In this document: in pieces, positions 1-7,687 of the stretch
How the letters are laid out: each line of letters opens with the position of its first letter
Numbering within the stretch: the stretch's first letter is position 1
NCBI GenBank assembly: GCA_938036315.1
Contig: CALHPK010000009.1
Coordinates: 186,001-250,000 of the forward strand
Direction: 5' to 3'
DNA: 64,000 nucleotides
From: an uncultured bacterium
GTDB taxonomy: Bacteria > Calescibacteriota > Calescibacteriia > Calescibacteriales > Calescibacteriaceae
Program-made: the position numbers and the translations under genes
The notes under the pieces: generated by a model
Databases searched by the model: none
The model's input: only the letters and a program-made list of their open reading frames with translations
Told to the model about the DNA's origin: nothing

Positions 1-2
1 GT

Positions 3-68
3 GAAATTGTATCATCAAATATAGATATTGCTTTATCTGTGATAAAAAAGTGGCTATCTGAGAAGTAA
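3..68 (+). CDS. 3' end of an unidentified CDS (possibly FliF C-terminus)
   Basis: An open frame enters from the left edge and ends at TAA (66-68). The visible tail is 21 residues, ending in SVIKKWLSEK. A hydrophobic-amphipathic ending of the form V(I)xxWLxE is typical of the C-terminus of the flagellar M-ring protein FliF, which binds FliG, and other flagellar genes occur in the window. This is only a pattern match on a very short stretch. Its end overlaps the convergent pyrF by 15 bp. Confidence 0.4.
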   Translation, partial: EIVSSNIDIALSVIKKWLSEK

Positions 69-713
69 GGATTTGATCTCCTTTGCGGTTAAATCTGGTC
101 TTTGTGAGTAAACTATAGGTCTTCCCACAACTATCATATCCACTTTATGCTCGATAGCTTTCTGAGGAGTAAAACTATCACGATGCTCCTCACCTTCAGA
201 TTCGGATTTATCTATCCTTATCCCCGGAGAAATTATCCGTATATCACCTAATTTATCTTTTATAATGATAGAAAATTTCGGGTGGGATACTATCCAATCT
301 GCTCCCCATTTACAGGCTTTCTCTGCGAGTTCCAAAACAGCATTTTTATCAGCATCGTGTGATGTCAGAATCGTAACCCCGGCTATTTCCGCGGAGCAGG
401 ATTTCGCAGTCTCAACAGCGGTTTTGAAAATATGCTCCCCAGCCAGAATGTGAACAGTAAATATTCTACACCCAAACTTTGAAAAATTTTGGATTGCTCT
501 CCGAACTACTGATGGAATATCAAAAAATTTCAAATCTATAAATATTTGTTTTGTCATCTGTGCAACATATTCCACCGAGTAAAGTCCTATTGATGAGAGG
601 GCAACCGGACCAATTTTGTAAAAGTCTGCAAATTCAATAGTTTTGTTGATGATCGTTTCGAATTTACCTTTTTCTTCTACGTCGAGTGCGATACAAAGTT
701 GGATATTATGCAT
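54..713 (-). CDS. pyrF: Orotidine 5'-phosphate decarboxylase
   Basis: Cytosolic enzyme converting OMP to UMP, the last step of pyrimidine synthesis. The 219-residue length fits the bacterial class I family (about 210-240). Visible motifs are the N-terminal beta strand LCIALDV, the Asp-Lys-Asp catalytic signature in DLKFFDIPS (about residues 60-68), a SPGIRID strand, and the C-terminal phosphate-binding VVGRPI loop. It starts 16 nt after the stop codon of the LapA-domain gene, and no Shine-Dalgarno sequence is visible in that gap, so it is likely the last gene of a tRNA-Pro/LapA/pyrF transcript. Its 3' end overlaps the convergent partial CDS. No other pyrimidine gene is nearby. Confidence 0.93.
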   Translation of the reverse strand: MHNIQLCIALDVEEKGKFETIINKTIEFADFYKIGPVALSSIGLYSVEYVAQMTKQIFIDLKFFDIPSVVRRAIQNFSKFGCRIFTVHILAGEHIFKTAVETAKSCSAEIAGVTILTSHDADKNAVLELAEKACKWGADWIVSHPKFSIIIKDKLGDIRIISPGIRIDKSESEGEEHRDSFTPQKAIEHKVDMIVVGRPIVYSQRPDLTAKEIKSLLLR

Positions 714-729
714 TACCGATATTATGTCT

Positions 730-1095
730 TTACTTTTCCTGATCTGCTGCGTAGTTTCCCTGAGATTGAATTATCTCAGTCTGCTCATCTTTTCTTCTCT
801 TTTCTTCCTCGTTTCTTCTCCTTTCCTCTTCAAGTTGTTTTTCGAGTTCTTCAATCTTCTTTAAGAGTTTGGAGAGTTCTCGAGATTTTGAGAATTCTTT
901 CACCTTCGCTGGAACAGCTCCAAAGTAGCCTATAACATAACCTGCTGCAAAGATTATGATCATCCATACACCTACTGGCAGTGGAGGGGTTCTAAGGTAG
1001 AAGAAAGCTAAGGGTGCTTGGTATGAGAAAAATGGGTAGTTCTGCAGTATAATTATCAAGATTGCTGTAAATATTGCAAAGTATATTATGCCCAT
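730..1095 (-). CDS. LapA-domain (DUF1049-like) inner-membrane protein with coiled-coil tail
   Basis: A 121-residue protein with two hydrophobic segments (about residues 3-18 and 40-60, the second ending GYVIGYFGAVPAK) followed by a long charged Glu/Lys/Arg coiled coil and a short polar tail. That is the architecture of the LapA/YciS family (lipopolysaccharide assembly protein A domain), small inner-membrane proteins. The open frame continues upstream through the tRNA-Pro gene, but translation cannot sensibly start there. The first ATG after the tRNA is at 1095, only 5 nt beyond the encoded CCA, leaving no room for a ribosome-binding site. pyrF follows 16 nt downstream. Family assignment is by architecture, not by a diagnostic residue. 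Confidence 0.72.
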   Translation of the reverse strand: MGIIYFAIFTAILIIILQNYPFFSYQAPLAFFYLRTPPLPVGVWMIIIFAAGYVIGYFGAVPAKVKEFSKSRELSKLLKKIEELEKQLEEERRRNEEEKRRKDEQTEIIQSQGNYAADQEK

Positions 1096-1100
1096 ATATT

Positions 1101-1176
1101 TGGTCGGGACGACCGGACTTGAACCGGCGACCTCCGGCTCCCGAAGCCGGCGCACTACCACCTGTGCTACGTCCCG
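1101..1176 (-). tRNA. tRNA-Pro (anticodon CGG), CCA encoded
   Basis: On the minus strand the acceptor stem CGGGACG pairs with CGTCCCG, followed by A and an encoded CCA (complement of 1101-1103). The D-arm is present, the anticodon stem is CCGGC/GCCGG around the loop TTCGGGA, giving anticodon CGG, and the T-arm has GGTTCAAGTCC. A TATAAA box on the minus strand (1190-1195) lies about 14 nt upstream of the 5' end. The LapA-domain ATG lies 5 nt after the CCA. Confidence 0.96.
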
Positions 1177-1269
1177 ATCCCAAAAACAATTTATACCACC
1201 ACAGACTTATTTTAGCTATTTCTAACTTTCTTTATCTACCACACCAGTTAATAAAGGGATCTACCTTAC

Positions 1270-1317
1270 TAGAAAATTTGCCCGATAGAAAATTTGCCCA
1301 ATAGAAAATTTGCCTTG
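1270..1317. repeat. Three tandem copies of a 16-bp unit
   Basis: Three head-to-tail copies of TAGAAAATTTGCCC(G/A)A at 1270-1285, 1286-1301 and 1302-1317; the third diverges in its last bases. It lies in the spacer between the phosphohydrolase-like gene's 3' end and the tRNA-Pro promoter. No coding sense is seen in either strand. Confidence 0.9.
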
Positions 1318-1323
1318 ATCTAC

Positions 1324-2679
1324 TTACTGTTCGTCGATCAGAGGTGATGTCAACTTAAAGAGAAAATTCTTACTTTTGGAGTTAATTATAAACTCTGACA
1401 ATTTATTGAGAAGCTCGCTAAACTTCTCTTGGTTTACCATTTCTTGGTTCTCTACATTTTGTGGAATATAGAGTAATTCAAACCTTGGCAGAGTTGTTTT
1501 CCCTGTATAATTGTAATACATAAGTTTATATTCTCCGTCTGATACGGCATATATTCTTTTCCACATCTCATCTTTCTTGCACTGCCATCCACATGGCGAT
1601 GACGAAGCAAAAATGTATCTTCTTTTGGGAATACCTCTTTTGAGCCTAACCTTACCACCCTCAAACCTAATCGGAGAAAATCCGTCATATATCCTCTGAG
1701 TATCGACCGGAATTTCTATCCCAATAATTTCAAAAAGTATTGGCATAATATCAACCTGCATCACAGGGTAATCTATTACCTTCTTCCTGAATCCGGGGAT
1801 TCTCACTATAAGCGGTATCTTTAATATTTCCAAATACAGAGGCGAATCAAGGGATGTGGAAGCATGACCAATCCACCCATGCTCAAATAACTCCTCTCCG
1901 TGATCTGCAGTAATAACAATTATAGTCCTTTCCCAAAGATCTAATTCCTTTAGCTTCGAAATTATACCCCCAATCTCTTCATCTTGCAATCTAACCTCTG
2001 CTTCATACAGAGCGTGGATAAAACTTATCTCCTCGGCAGAAAGCTGAAACTCATACTTATTTCTCTCAATTATTTTCTTTTCAAGTATTGGTCTTACTCT
2101 TTCCAAACCCACGGTGAGATTCTGTGCAAATTCTCTAACGTATTCCTCAGGAGGATTGTAAGGGAGATGTGGTCCACGAAGATGAAACCAGGCAAAGAAA
2201 TTCTCCTGTTTATGCTTTTCGAGAAATTCTATAACACTCGTTCCCCCAAATTGGAATCCCAAATTGCCAATAGTGTCTCCTGTCCAGTGCTCCGCATAAG
2301 TGTTATATTTGTACTTCTGAAGTATTTCAACAGGTGTTATGAAACTTTCAGAAATAACAAATCCCCTCGTTTCCACTCCATGTGAAGTTGGGAACAGTGC
2401 AGAAAAAATTGAAACAAGCGATGGAGATGTCCATCCTGAGTTAGCCCAAGCATTAGTGAAAACTATTCCTTCCTCAGCAAGAGAATCTATGTTCGGACTC
2501 GTTTTCTTACTTGATCCGTAGCAAGAAAGCTTATCAGGTCTCAAGCTATCTATTGTAATAAAAAGAATGTTGAAATTTCTTATTCTTCCTTCCCTTTTCT
2601 TTGTCTTAGCTTCTGTTTGTATACTCCACAGGATTATGGTAGACGATAGAACCAAAAGGGTAAATTTAGCTATGCTCAT
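1324..2679 (-). CDS. Sulfatase / alkaline-phosphatase-superfamily hydrolase, exported, with Thr at the nucleophile position
   Basis: 451 residues with an N-terminal signal segment (about residues 4-24, before QTEAKTKK). Superfamily metal-binding strands are clear: FITIDSLRPDKLSCYG (about 40-55; Asp44) and ITADHGEELFEHGWIGH (about 255-270, Asp-His metal ligands). The nucleophile region reads GWTSPSLVS (about 82-90). A type I sulfatase would have Cys/Ser-x-Pro-x-Arg here; this protein has Thr84-Ser-Pro-Ser-Leu, so it cannot form the formylglycine cofactor. Thr nucleophiles are known in phosphate-transferring members such as LtaS and phosphoethanolamine transferases, so phosphodiesterase or phosphotransferase activity in the periplasm is more likely than sulfatase activity (inference). 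It follows the cytochrome gene by 37 nt on the same strand. Confidence 0.8.
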   Translation of the reverse strand: MSIAKFTLLVLSSTIILWSIQTEAKTKKREGRIRNFNILFITIDSLRPDKLSCYGSSKKTSPNIDSLAEEGIVFTNAWANSGWTSPSLVSIFSALFPTSHGVETRGFVISESFITPVEILQKYKYNTYAEHWTGDTIGNLGFQFGGTSVIEFLEKHKQENFFAWFHLRGPHLPYNPPEEYVREFAQNLTVGLERVRPILEKKIIERNKYEFQLSAEEISFIHALYEAEVRLQDEEIGGIISKLKELDLWERTIIVITADHGEELFEHGWIGHASTSLDSPLYLEILKIPLIVRIPGFRKKVIDYPVMQVDIMPILFEIIGIEIPVDTQRIYDGFSPIRFEGGKVRLKRGIPKRRYIFASSSPCGWQCKKDEMWKRIYAVSDGEYKLMYYNYTGKTTLPRFELLYIPQNVENQEMVNQEKFSELLNKLSEFIINSKSKNFLFKLTSPLIDEQ

Positions 2680-2716
2680 ATATTACATTCACTTTCTCAT
2701 CTACTCTTTTACTCAT

Positions 2717-3214
2717 TTATTTTCTTACTTCAATATATTCACTTTCTTTTGGAAGATCTAATCCTTTATCTGTTTCTACAAGCTCTTTAAGCCACGCTTT
2801 TACTTGAGATTCTGGGATCTTACTTTTGAGATTTGATACAAACTCTGCAATTTCGTCAAGTTTGTCGTCTGGCCCTTTCCAGTAAGCTGGATGACGCTTT
2901 CCTCTATGCCTAACTTCCTGCTTCAGCCACTTTTTTATCCACTCCTTATCGTGATGCCCGCCACTACTTGATAGATCCCTTATTTTCTTTCCCTCCCTTA
3001 ATGTTGATCTTAGCGGTTCTACGCCTTCTGACATTATCGAGTGACACCTTACACACCGAGCCTCAATAAAAAGCTCTTTTGAAGCCTGTAGACTCCCACT
3101 CAATACTAAAAATGTATACAATCCAACTGCAGATATCTTCGCAATCCGAAAAGTTATACTCCTTCTTATTTTTATCATCTTTACAATTTTTTCCATAATT
3201 GTTAGCATATCCAT
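2717..3214 (-). CDS. Monoheme c-type cytochrome, membrane-anchored or exported
   Basis: 165 residues. A hydrophobic segment (about 27-43, ending SGSLQA) suggests export by Sec, with Cys54-Val-Arg-Cys57-His58 as the single haem c attachment motif directly after it. No clear distal Met ligand motif is visible; the only nearby Met is in SIMSEG, so the sixth ligand is unknown. The C-terminal half is charged and helical. Three in-frame ATGs occur at the 5' end (residues 1, 3 and 7), so the start is uncertain by up to 18 nt. A long AT-rich inverted repeat lies only a few bases upstream. The exact cytochrome class cannot be named. Confidence 0.75.
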   Translation of the reverse strand: MDMLTIMEKIVKMIKIRRSITFRIAKISAVGLYTFLVLSGSLQASKELFIEARCVRCHSIMSEGVEPLRSTLREGKKIRDLSSSGGHHDKEWIKKWLKQEVRHRGKRHPAYWKGPDDKLDEIAEFVSNLKSKIPESQVKAWLKELVETDKGLDLPKESEYIEVRK

Positions 3215-3217
3215 ATC

Positions 3218-3249
3218 ATAATAATTCTGTAATGTATTAGAATTATTAT
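3218..3249. promoter_or_regulatory. 11-bp perfect inverted repeat upstream of the cytochrome gene
   Basis: ATAATAATTCT at 3218-3228 is mirrored by AGAATTATTAT at 3239-3249 with a 10-bp centre. It begins 3 bp upstream of the annotated cytochrome start on the minus strand, which is where an operator or overlapping promoter would sit. It could equally be a chance AT-rich palindrome. No regulator is assigned. Confidence 0.4.
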
Positions 3250-3380
3250 TTGCTATATTTTTGCAACTGAGTAGATGCGCTACCGTTTACTATTTATCGT
3301 CTCTTTGAGGGTAGATAGGCGCAAAAAATTTGAATGGTAAAAGACTACAAATTCATCAGCAATTTTTAATCTTTTTATAG

Positions 3381-4721
3381 ATGGAGGTAGCTCAGAACTC
3401 AAAACCCAGCAAAAATATATATAGAAATATTGAAGAGAAAATAATATCCGTTGCAAAAAAATCTGGCAAAATCTACGGGAAAGTAGAAAGTATTTCAAGC
3501 GTATATGTAACATGTTACCTACCAGAAGCCAACGTCGGGGACTATGTCGTTATATACACAAATAGTGGAGAAGAAAGAGGTGGAGAGGTTATCGGATTCA
3601 AAGATGGCAAAGCTATCGTTATCCCATATGAAGGGACATCCGGCCTCTCAACTGGTCTCAGAGTAGAAACTCTAATACCAAGAAATACCCAGAAAGTTGG
3701 ATTTGATCTGATAGGGAGAATAGTAGATGGACTTGGGAATCCTTTAGATGGTAAAGATCCTCTGCATCTTAAAGAAGAGCTTTCAATATTTGGGAAACCC
3801 ACAAATCCACTCAAGAGAAAAATAATAAGTACGCCTTTGGATGTTGGAGTCAGAATAATCAATGGTGTTTTCTCGGTAGGTGAAGGGCAAAGAATGGGAA
3901 TCTTTGGGGGCTCAGGAGTAGGTAAAAGCACATTACTAGGTATGATCGCTCGCAGTTCAACCGCAGATGTAAATGTAATAGCACTAATAGGAGAGCGAGG
4001 GAGAGAAGTCAAAGAATTTATCGAAAAAATTTTGGGAGATGAAGGTATGAAAAAATCTGTAGTAGTCGTGGCTACTTCTGATAACCCTCCACTCCTGAGA
4101 GTAAGAGCTGCATTTCTGGCTCATACATATGCCGAATATTTCATAAGACAAGGGATGAAAGTCTCACTCATTATGGATTCTATCACACGCTTTTGTATGG
4201 CTATAAGGGAAGTAGGACTCGCAGTGGGAGAACCTCCAACAGCTAGGGGGTACACACCATCGGTATTCTCGACCCTGCCCAAACTCCTTGAGAGGGCTGG
4301 AAACTTCGAACAAGGAAGCATTACCGCTTTCTATACCATCTTGGTTGAAGGTGACGATACATCAGAACCTATATCAGATAATGTGAGAGCCATCATAGAC
4401 GGACATATCGTACTCTCCCGCCAAATTTTTACAAGGCGCGTTCTACCAGCTGTTGATGTTATGCACTCTATATCCCGGGTGATGCCAGATATAGTCTCCG
4501 ACGAACACCTTGAACTTGCTTTCAAATTCGTCAGAACACTGTCCGACTACATCGAAGCCGAAGAACTAATAACAATAGGAGCATACAAGGGAGGGGATAA
4601 AAGATTAGACTATGCTATATCCAAAGCCAGTAAAATTTTCGAATACATATCACAGAAGATCAACGAAAGGATAAGCATTACTGAATCAATAGAAAAACTA
4701 TACGATATACTTAAGGATTAA
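3381..4721 (+). CDS. fliI: Flagellar export ATPase FliI
   Basis: 446-residue member of the FliI/YscN rotary ATPase family, which powers export of flagellar subunits at the cytoplasmic face of the basal body. Walker A GGSGVGKST is at about residue 176, the ALIGERGREV strand at about 205, Walker B SLIMDSITRF at about 257 and the family motif GEPPTARGYTPSVFSTLP at about 280. The N-terminal beta-barrel domain and GRIVDGLGNPLDG segment are complete, and the length matches the family (430-460). No Shine-Dalgarno sequence precedes the ATG (context TTTTTATAG-ATG). The acyl-CoA synthetase gene follows after one base. No fliH, fliJ or fliG is next to it, which is unusual. Confidence 0.95.
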   Translation: MEVAQNSKPSKNIYRNIEEKIISVAKKSGKIYGKVESISSVYVTCYLPEANVGDYVVIYTNSGEERGGEVIGFKDGKAIVIPYEGTSGLSTGLRVETLIPRNTQKVGFDLIGRIVDGLGNPLDGKDPLHLKEELSIFGKPTNPLKRKIISTPLDVGVRIINGVFSVGEGQRMGIFGGSGVGKSTLLGMIARSSTADVNVIALIGERGREVKEFIEKILGDEGMKKSVVVVATSDNPPLLRVRAAFLAHTYAEYFIRQGMKVSLIMDSITRFCMAIREVGLAVGEPPTARGYTPSVFSTLPKLLERAGNFEQGSITAFYTILVEGDDTSEPISDNVRAIIDGHIVLSRQIFTRRVLPAVDVMHSISRVMPDIVSDEHLELAFKFVRTLSDYIEAEELITIGAYKGGDKRLDYAISKASKIFEYISQKINERISITESIEKLYDILKD

Positions 4722-4722
4722 T

Positions 4723-6255
4723 TTGCTGGAATTTCAAAATCTCCAAATGCGCAAAATGTGGAAACTTCCCTTTTACTACAATATGGGGAAAGATATGATT
4801 TACACCAAAGACCAGGATAAAATAGCCTTTCTCTACTACGATTCAAAGAATACCAAGTCATTCACCTTTGGAGAAATACATAAAATCTCCTCAAGGCTCT
4901 CAGGCTTTATAAAAGAAAAGACACAAAGGGGTGATAGAGTAGCGATTATATCGAGGGTTATACCAGAAATTTTATTCATTCATATCTCTATATACTTGCA
5001 GGGAAGAATAGCCATGCCCATAGCTCCAGTTCTTGGTAGCTCAGCTATAAAATTGAGAATTGAAAAAGCATACCCAAAGATAATCTTCTCAGATAACCAA
5101 AACTACGAAAGAGTGGTTGAGATAGCAAAAGATTACAACATAGAAATTATCAATATCGAAAGAGAGTTGGAAGAGATATACCTGAAATCGAGAGAAGTCG
5201 AACCTGAGGAGACATACTTTGACGATCCAGCTATCCTGATTTTCACATCTGGGAGTGAAGGTGAGCAAAAAGGTGTCCTGCACGCTCACAAAATACTAAT
5301 AGGGAGAACTGAAATTTTCAAATTTATGTGCTGGAGGATAGATGAAAAAGAGCTCATCTGGAATATAGCTGACTGGGGATGGATGGCTGGAATGTTTTAT
5401 GGTCCATTTCCAGCATTGAAACTTAAAATTCCATTCCTTATGTTTAGACCTCAGAGATTTGATCCAGAACTGTTTATCAAAACCATTGAGAACTTCAAAA
5501 TAACAGGTGTATTCGCAACTCCCACTGCGTTGCGTATGGTCAAGAATTCAGGGGTAAAGCTAAAAAAGAAACTTGAAATAAAAAGAATCCTGACCGCCGG
5601 CGAGCAGGCCGGAGAAGATCTCCATAACTGGACACATCAGTTTTTCAATCTCCAGCTCACAGAATTTTACAGCCAAACCGAAGCTGGTCCATTAATTACG
5701 AACTCGCCCAATCTTTTCAAAGTGAAACCCGGTTCGGTGGGAAAAGTTCCACCTGGATTACAGATCACCCTACTAGATGATCAAATGAATGAAACAGAAG
5801 ATGAAGGAGAACTTGCAGTCAGAGCAGGTGCCCCTATAATTATGCTCGGATACTGGAATGAAGGCTTCGGCTCAAAACTCTGGAATGGTTGGTTCAGAAC
5901 AGGAGATATACTGAGAAAAGATCAAGACGGATATTTTTACTTCATCGGGAGGAAAGACAACATCATAAAAACATCCGGATATAGAATTTCAGCAGAAGAA
6001 ATAGAAAAAGTTATCATAGGATGCGATTTTGTTGATATGTGCGCAGTAATCCCACAAAAAGACGATATACGGGGATATGTAATAAAAGCCCTTGTAAAAC
6101 TCAAGGTAGGAATACACGAAAAAGATGCAGAGAAACTCAAATCTGAAATAAGGGAGAGAGTTGAAAAAACCTTAGGTCCACATGTGAAACCTAAGGAAAT
6201 AGAGTTTGTGGATAGTATACCGCTAACGCCGACGGGTAAAATAAAGAGAAAGTAG
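4723..6255 (+). CDS. Acyl-CoA synthetase (AMP-forming), medium-chain/AcsM-like
   Basis: 510-residue ANL-superfamily enzyme that should activate a carboxylic acid via an acyl-adenylate to an acyl-CoA. Core motifs are ILIFTSGSEGEQKG (about 170-185, P-loop-like), ADWGWMAG, FYSQTEAGP (about 318), GWFRTGDILRKDQDGYF and GRKDNIIKTSGYRISAEEIE (about 400-430), and the C-terminal LTPTGKIKRK lysine motif. Substrate cannot be read from sequence. The start is placed at TTG 4723, one base after the fliI stop, because AAGGA lies 5 nt upstream; ATG 4747 is the alternative. It appears co-transcribed with fliI, a functionally unexpected pairing. Confidence 0.88.
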   Translation: MLEFQNLQMRKMWKLPFYYNMGKDMIYTKDQDKIAFLYYDSKNTKSFTFGEIHKISSRLSGFIKEKTQRGDRVAIISRVIPEILFIHISIYLQGRIAMPIAPVLGSSAIKLRIEKAYPKIIFSDNQNYERVVEIAKDYNIEIINIERELEEIYLKSREVEPEETYFDDPAILIFTSGSEGEQKGVLHAHKILIGRTEIFKFMCWRIDEKELIWNIADWGWMAGMFYGPFPALKLKIPFLMFRPQRFDPELFIKTIENFKITGVFATPTALRMVKNSGVKLKKKLEIKRILTAGEQAGEDLHNWTHQFFNLQLTEFYSQTEAGPLITNSPNLFKVKPGSVGKVPPGLQITLLDDQMNETEDEGELAVRAGAPIIMLGYWNEGFGSKLWNGWFRTGDILRKDQDGYFYFIGRKDNIIKTSGYRISAEEIEKVIIGCDFVDMCAVIPQKDDIRGYVIKALVKLKVGIHEKDAEKLKSEIRERVEKTLGPHVKPKEIEFVDSIPLTPTGKIKRK

Positions 6256-6353
6256 AAAATAGAGTGTATAGAAAACAGAAATATCTTTTAAATAAACAGA
6301 AGCAGAAATGAAGCCGGAACATAAAGTTGTAAACTTTCAATTTCTATAGATGC

Positions 6354-6381
6354 TTGACTTAAGATTATAGGTGTGTTAATA
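6354..6381 (+). promoter_or_regulatory. Candidate promoter of tRNA-Ser
   Basis: TTGACT (6354-6359) is followed after 16 bp by TTAATA (6376-6381). The predicted start would fall at or within two bases of the mature tRNA 5' end at 6386, so little or no 5' leader is expected. Confidence 0.45.
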
Positions 6382-6385
6382 AGCA

Positions 6386-6476
6386 GGAGAGGTGCCCGAG
6401 CGGACGAAGGGGACGGACTTGAAATCCGTTGGGGGTTAAAACCCCTGCGTGGGTTCAAATCCCACCCTCTCCGCCA
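6386..6476 (+). tRNA. tRNA-Ser (anticodon TGA), CCA encoded
   Basis: 91-nt class II tRNA. Acceptor stem GGAGAGG/CCTCTCC, G discriminator, then CCA at 6474-6476. Anticodon stem ACGGA/TCCGT encloses CTTGAAA, anticodon TGA. A long variable arm (GGGGGTT...AACCCC) and the T-arm GGTTCAAATCC are present. The ATG of the outer-membrane protein gene is 5 nt after the CCA. Confidence 0.97.
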
Positions 6477-6481
6477 TAAAA

Positions 6482-7588
6482 ATGAATAAGCAAAAATCAA
6501 AACTAACATATGTAATTGCCATCATATCGATGTGTTACCTATACTCCTTCCCTAACACATCAAAGGCAGATTACCCAGAAATTTTCCCCTCGCTAATAGT
6601 ACTGCTCGGCAAAGAGCCGAGACTTTCAGATTCTTTCACAATAGGTCCCGCCTTTTCCTTCTCAATGTGGGAAAAAAAAATCAACAAATCAGACCTAATT
6701 GAAATGACAAACATAGAACCAAGAGAACTCCTCACAATTCAGAAATCCTCAAACTACGTACTAGGAACAATCATAAACAATTCCGGCGGGAAAATATCAG
6801 TGAAAAATTTAGATATACTATTAAGCGGAGAATATTCATTCTCAAAAAATTTCTTCATAAATTTCGGATTCTTCCTGAGAAACAGAACATTAGGTGAAAT
6901 TACATCTTCCTTCGGACTTGGTGACATAAACCTCAACCTCACAGGAAGGATATTGACAACACCCATTGAAATCTATCTGTCAGGCGGAGGAGTTATCCCA
7001 CTAACAGGAGATCCCGATGAAAAACTTCTCTTTCTTGAAAGGATAAATACATCTTCGTTTGCAGTTGATGTCCCTCTATACACACTTGCCAGGAAAAACT
7101 TTGATATCGAAGCCTACTCCCTATCCATCTTCTTAAGTGGTGGATATATATACAGAGCACCTTATAATTTCTTTGGAATAACAGTATCTCCCGGAGATCT
7201 TGCAACACTCTCAGCTGGAACCTCGATTACAGTGAAAAATTTCTTCCCTACCTCAGAAAATTTATTGCACGACATCATCTTCTCATTTTCACCATACCTA
7301 ATACATGGATTCCCAGAACTGCAAGATGCAGGAGTATACAAAATATCTGGTAGGCCCTGGGATATAGTCAAACTAAAACTATCCTCAACAGCAGTTATAA
7401 GGAAAAGGACAGAAAAACTTGGCGAAATCGTAACTAAGGAGTGGTTATTCATTGATCTATCGTTCCATTTCCCATTACTTGAAAGAAATTTCTTATATTT
7501 TAATCGCTACGGAATTCTCCGATTCCCATTCTTAGATAGAGTCAACTCTGGCTTCTCATCGACAATATCCTTAAACTTTACTTTGTGA
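6482..7588 (+). CDS. Predicted outer-membrane beta-barrel protein of unknown function
   Basis: 368 residues. An N-terminal signal peptide (hydrophobic about 9-23, then SKADYPE) is followed by alternating polar/hydrophobic strands typical of an outer-membrane barrel, ending in STISLNFTL with an aromatic residue near the C-terminus. I do not recognise a named family; the fold resembles the DUF3187 or MetA-pathway (phenol-degradation) porin-like groups, without proof. The frame continues upstream through the tRNA, but the first ATG after the tRNA is at 6482, five bases beyond the CCA. tRNA and mRNA must share a transcript unless a promoter lies inside the tRNA. Confidence 0.72.
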   Translation: MNKQKSKLTYVIAIISMCYLYSFPNTSKADYPEIFPSLIVLLGKEPRLSDSFTIGPAFSFSMWEKKINKSDLIEMTNIEPRELLTIQKSSNYVLGTIINNSGGKISVKNLDILLSGEYSFSKNFFINFGFFLRNRTLGEITSSFGLGDINLNLTGRILTTPIEIYLSGGGVIPLTGDPDEKLLFLERINTSSFAVDVPLYTLARKNFDIEAYSLSIFLSGGYIYRAPYNFFGITVSPGDLATLSAGTSITVKNFFPTSENLLHDIIFSFSPYLIHGFPELQDAGVYKISGRPWDIVKLKLSSTAVIRKRTEKLGEIVTKEWLFIDLSFHFPLLERNFLYFNRYGILRFPFLDRVNSGFSSTISLNFTL

Positions 7589-7687
7589 AACTTTATAAAG
7601 TAGACCCAGGGTATTATCACTTCTTTTTATCCTAAATCTCATCTGCAAAAGCTTTTACTCCTCACCCTCCTGATCTATATTGACAAA

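Noticed and set aside
1270-1317. CRISPR-like array
   Set aside because: The 16-bp units are directly adjacent with no spacers and no cas genes are present in the window.
3260-3330. Imperfect stem (GCGCTACC...GGTAGATAGGCGC) before fliI, considered as a riboswitch or c-di-GMP aptamer
   Set aside because: The pairing is interrupted and none of the conserved c-di-GMP or other aptamer bases are present.
6449-6481. Start of the outer-membrane protein inside tRNA-Ser
   Set aside because: The extension is encoded by the tRNA T-arm and acceptor stem; the following ATG 6482 gives a normal signal peptide.
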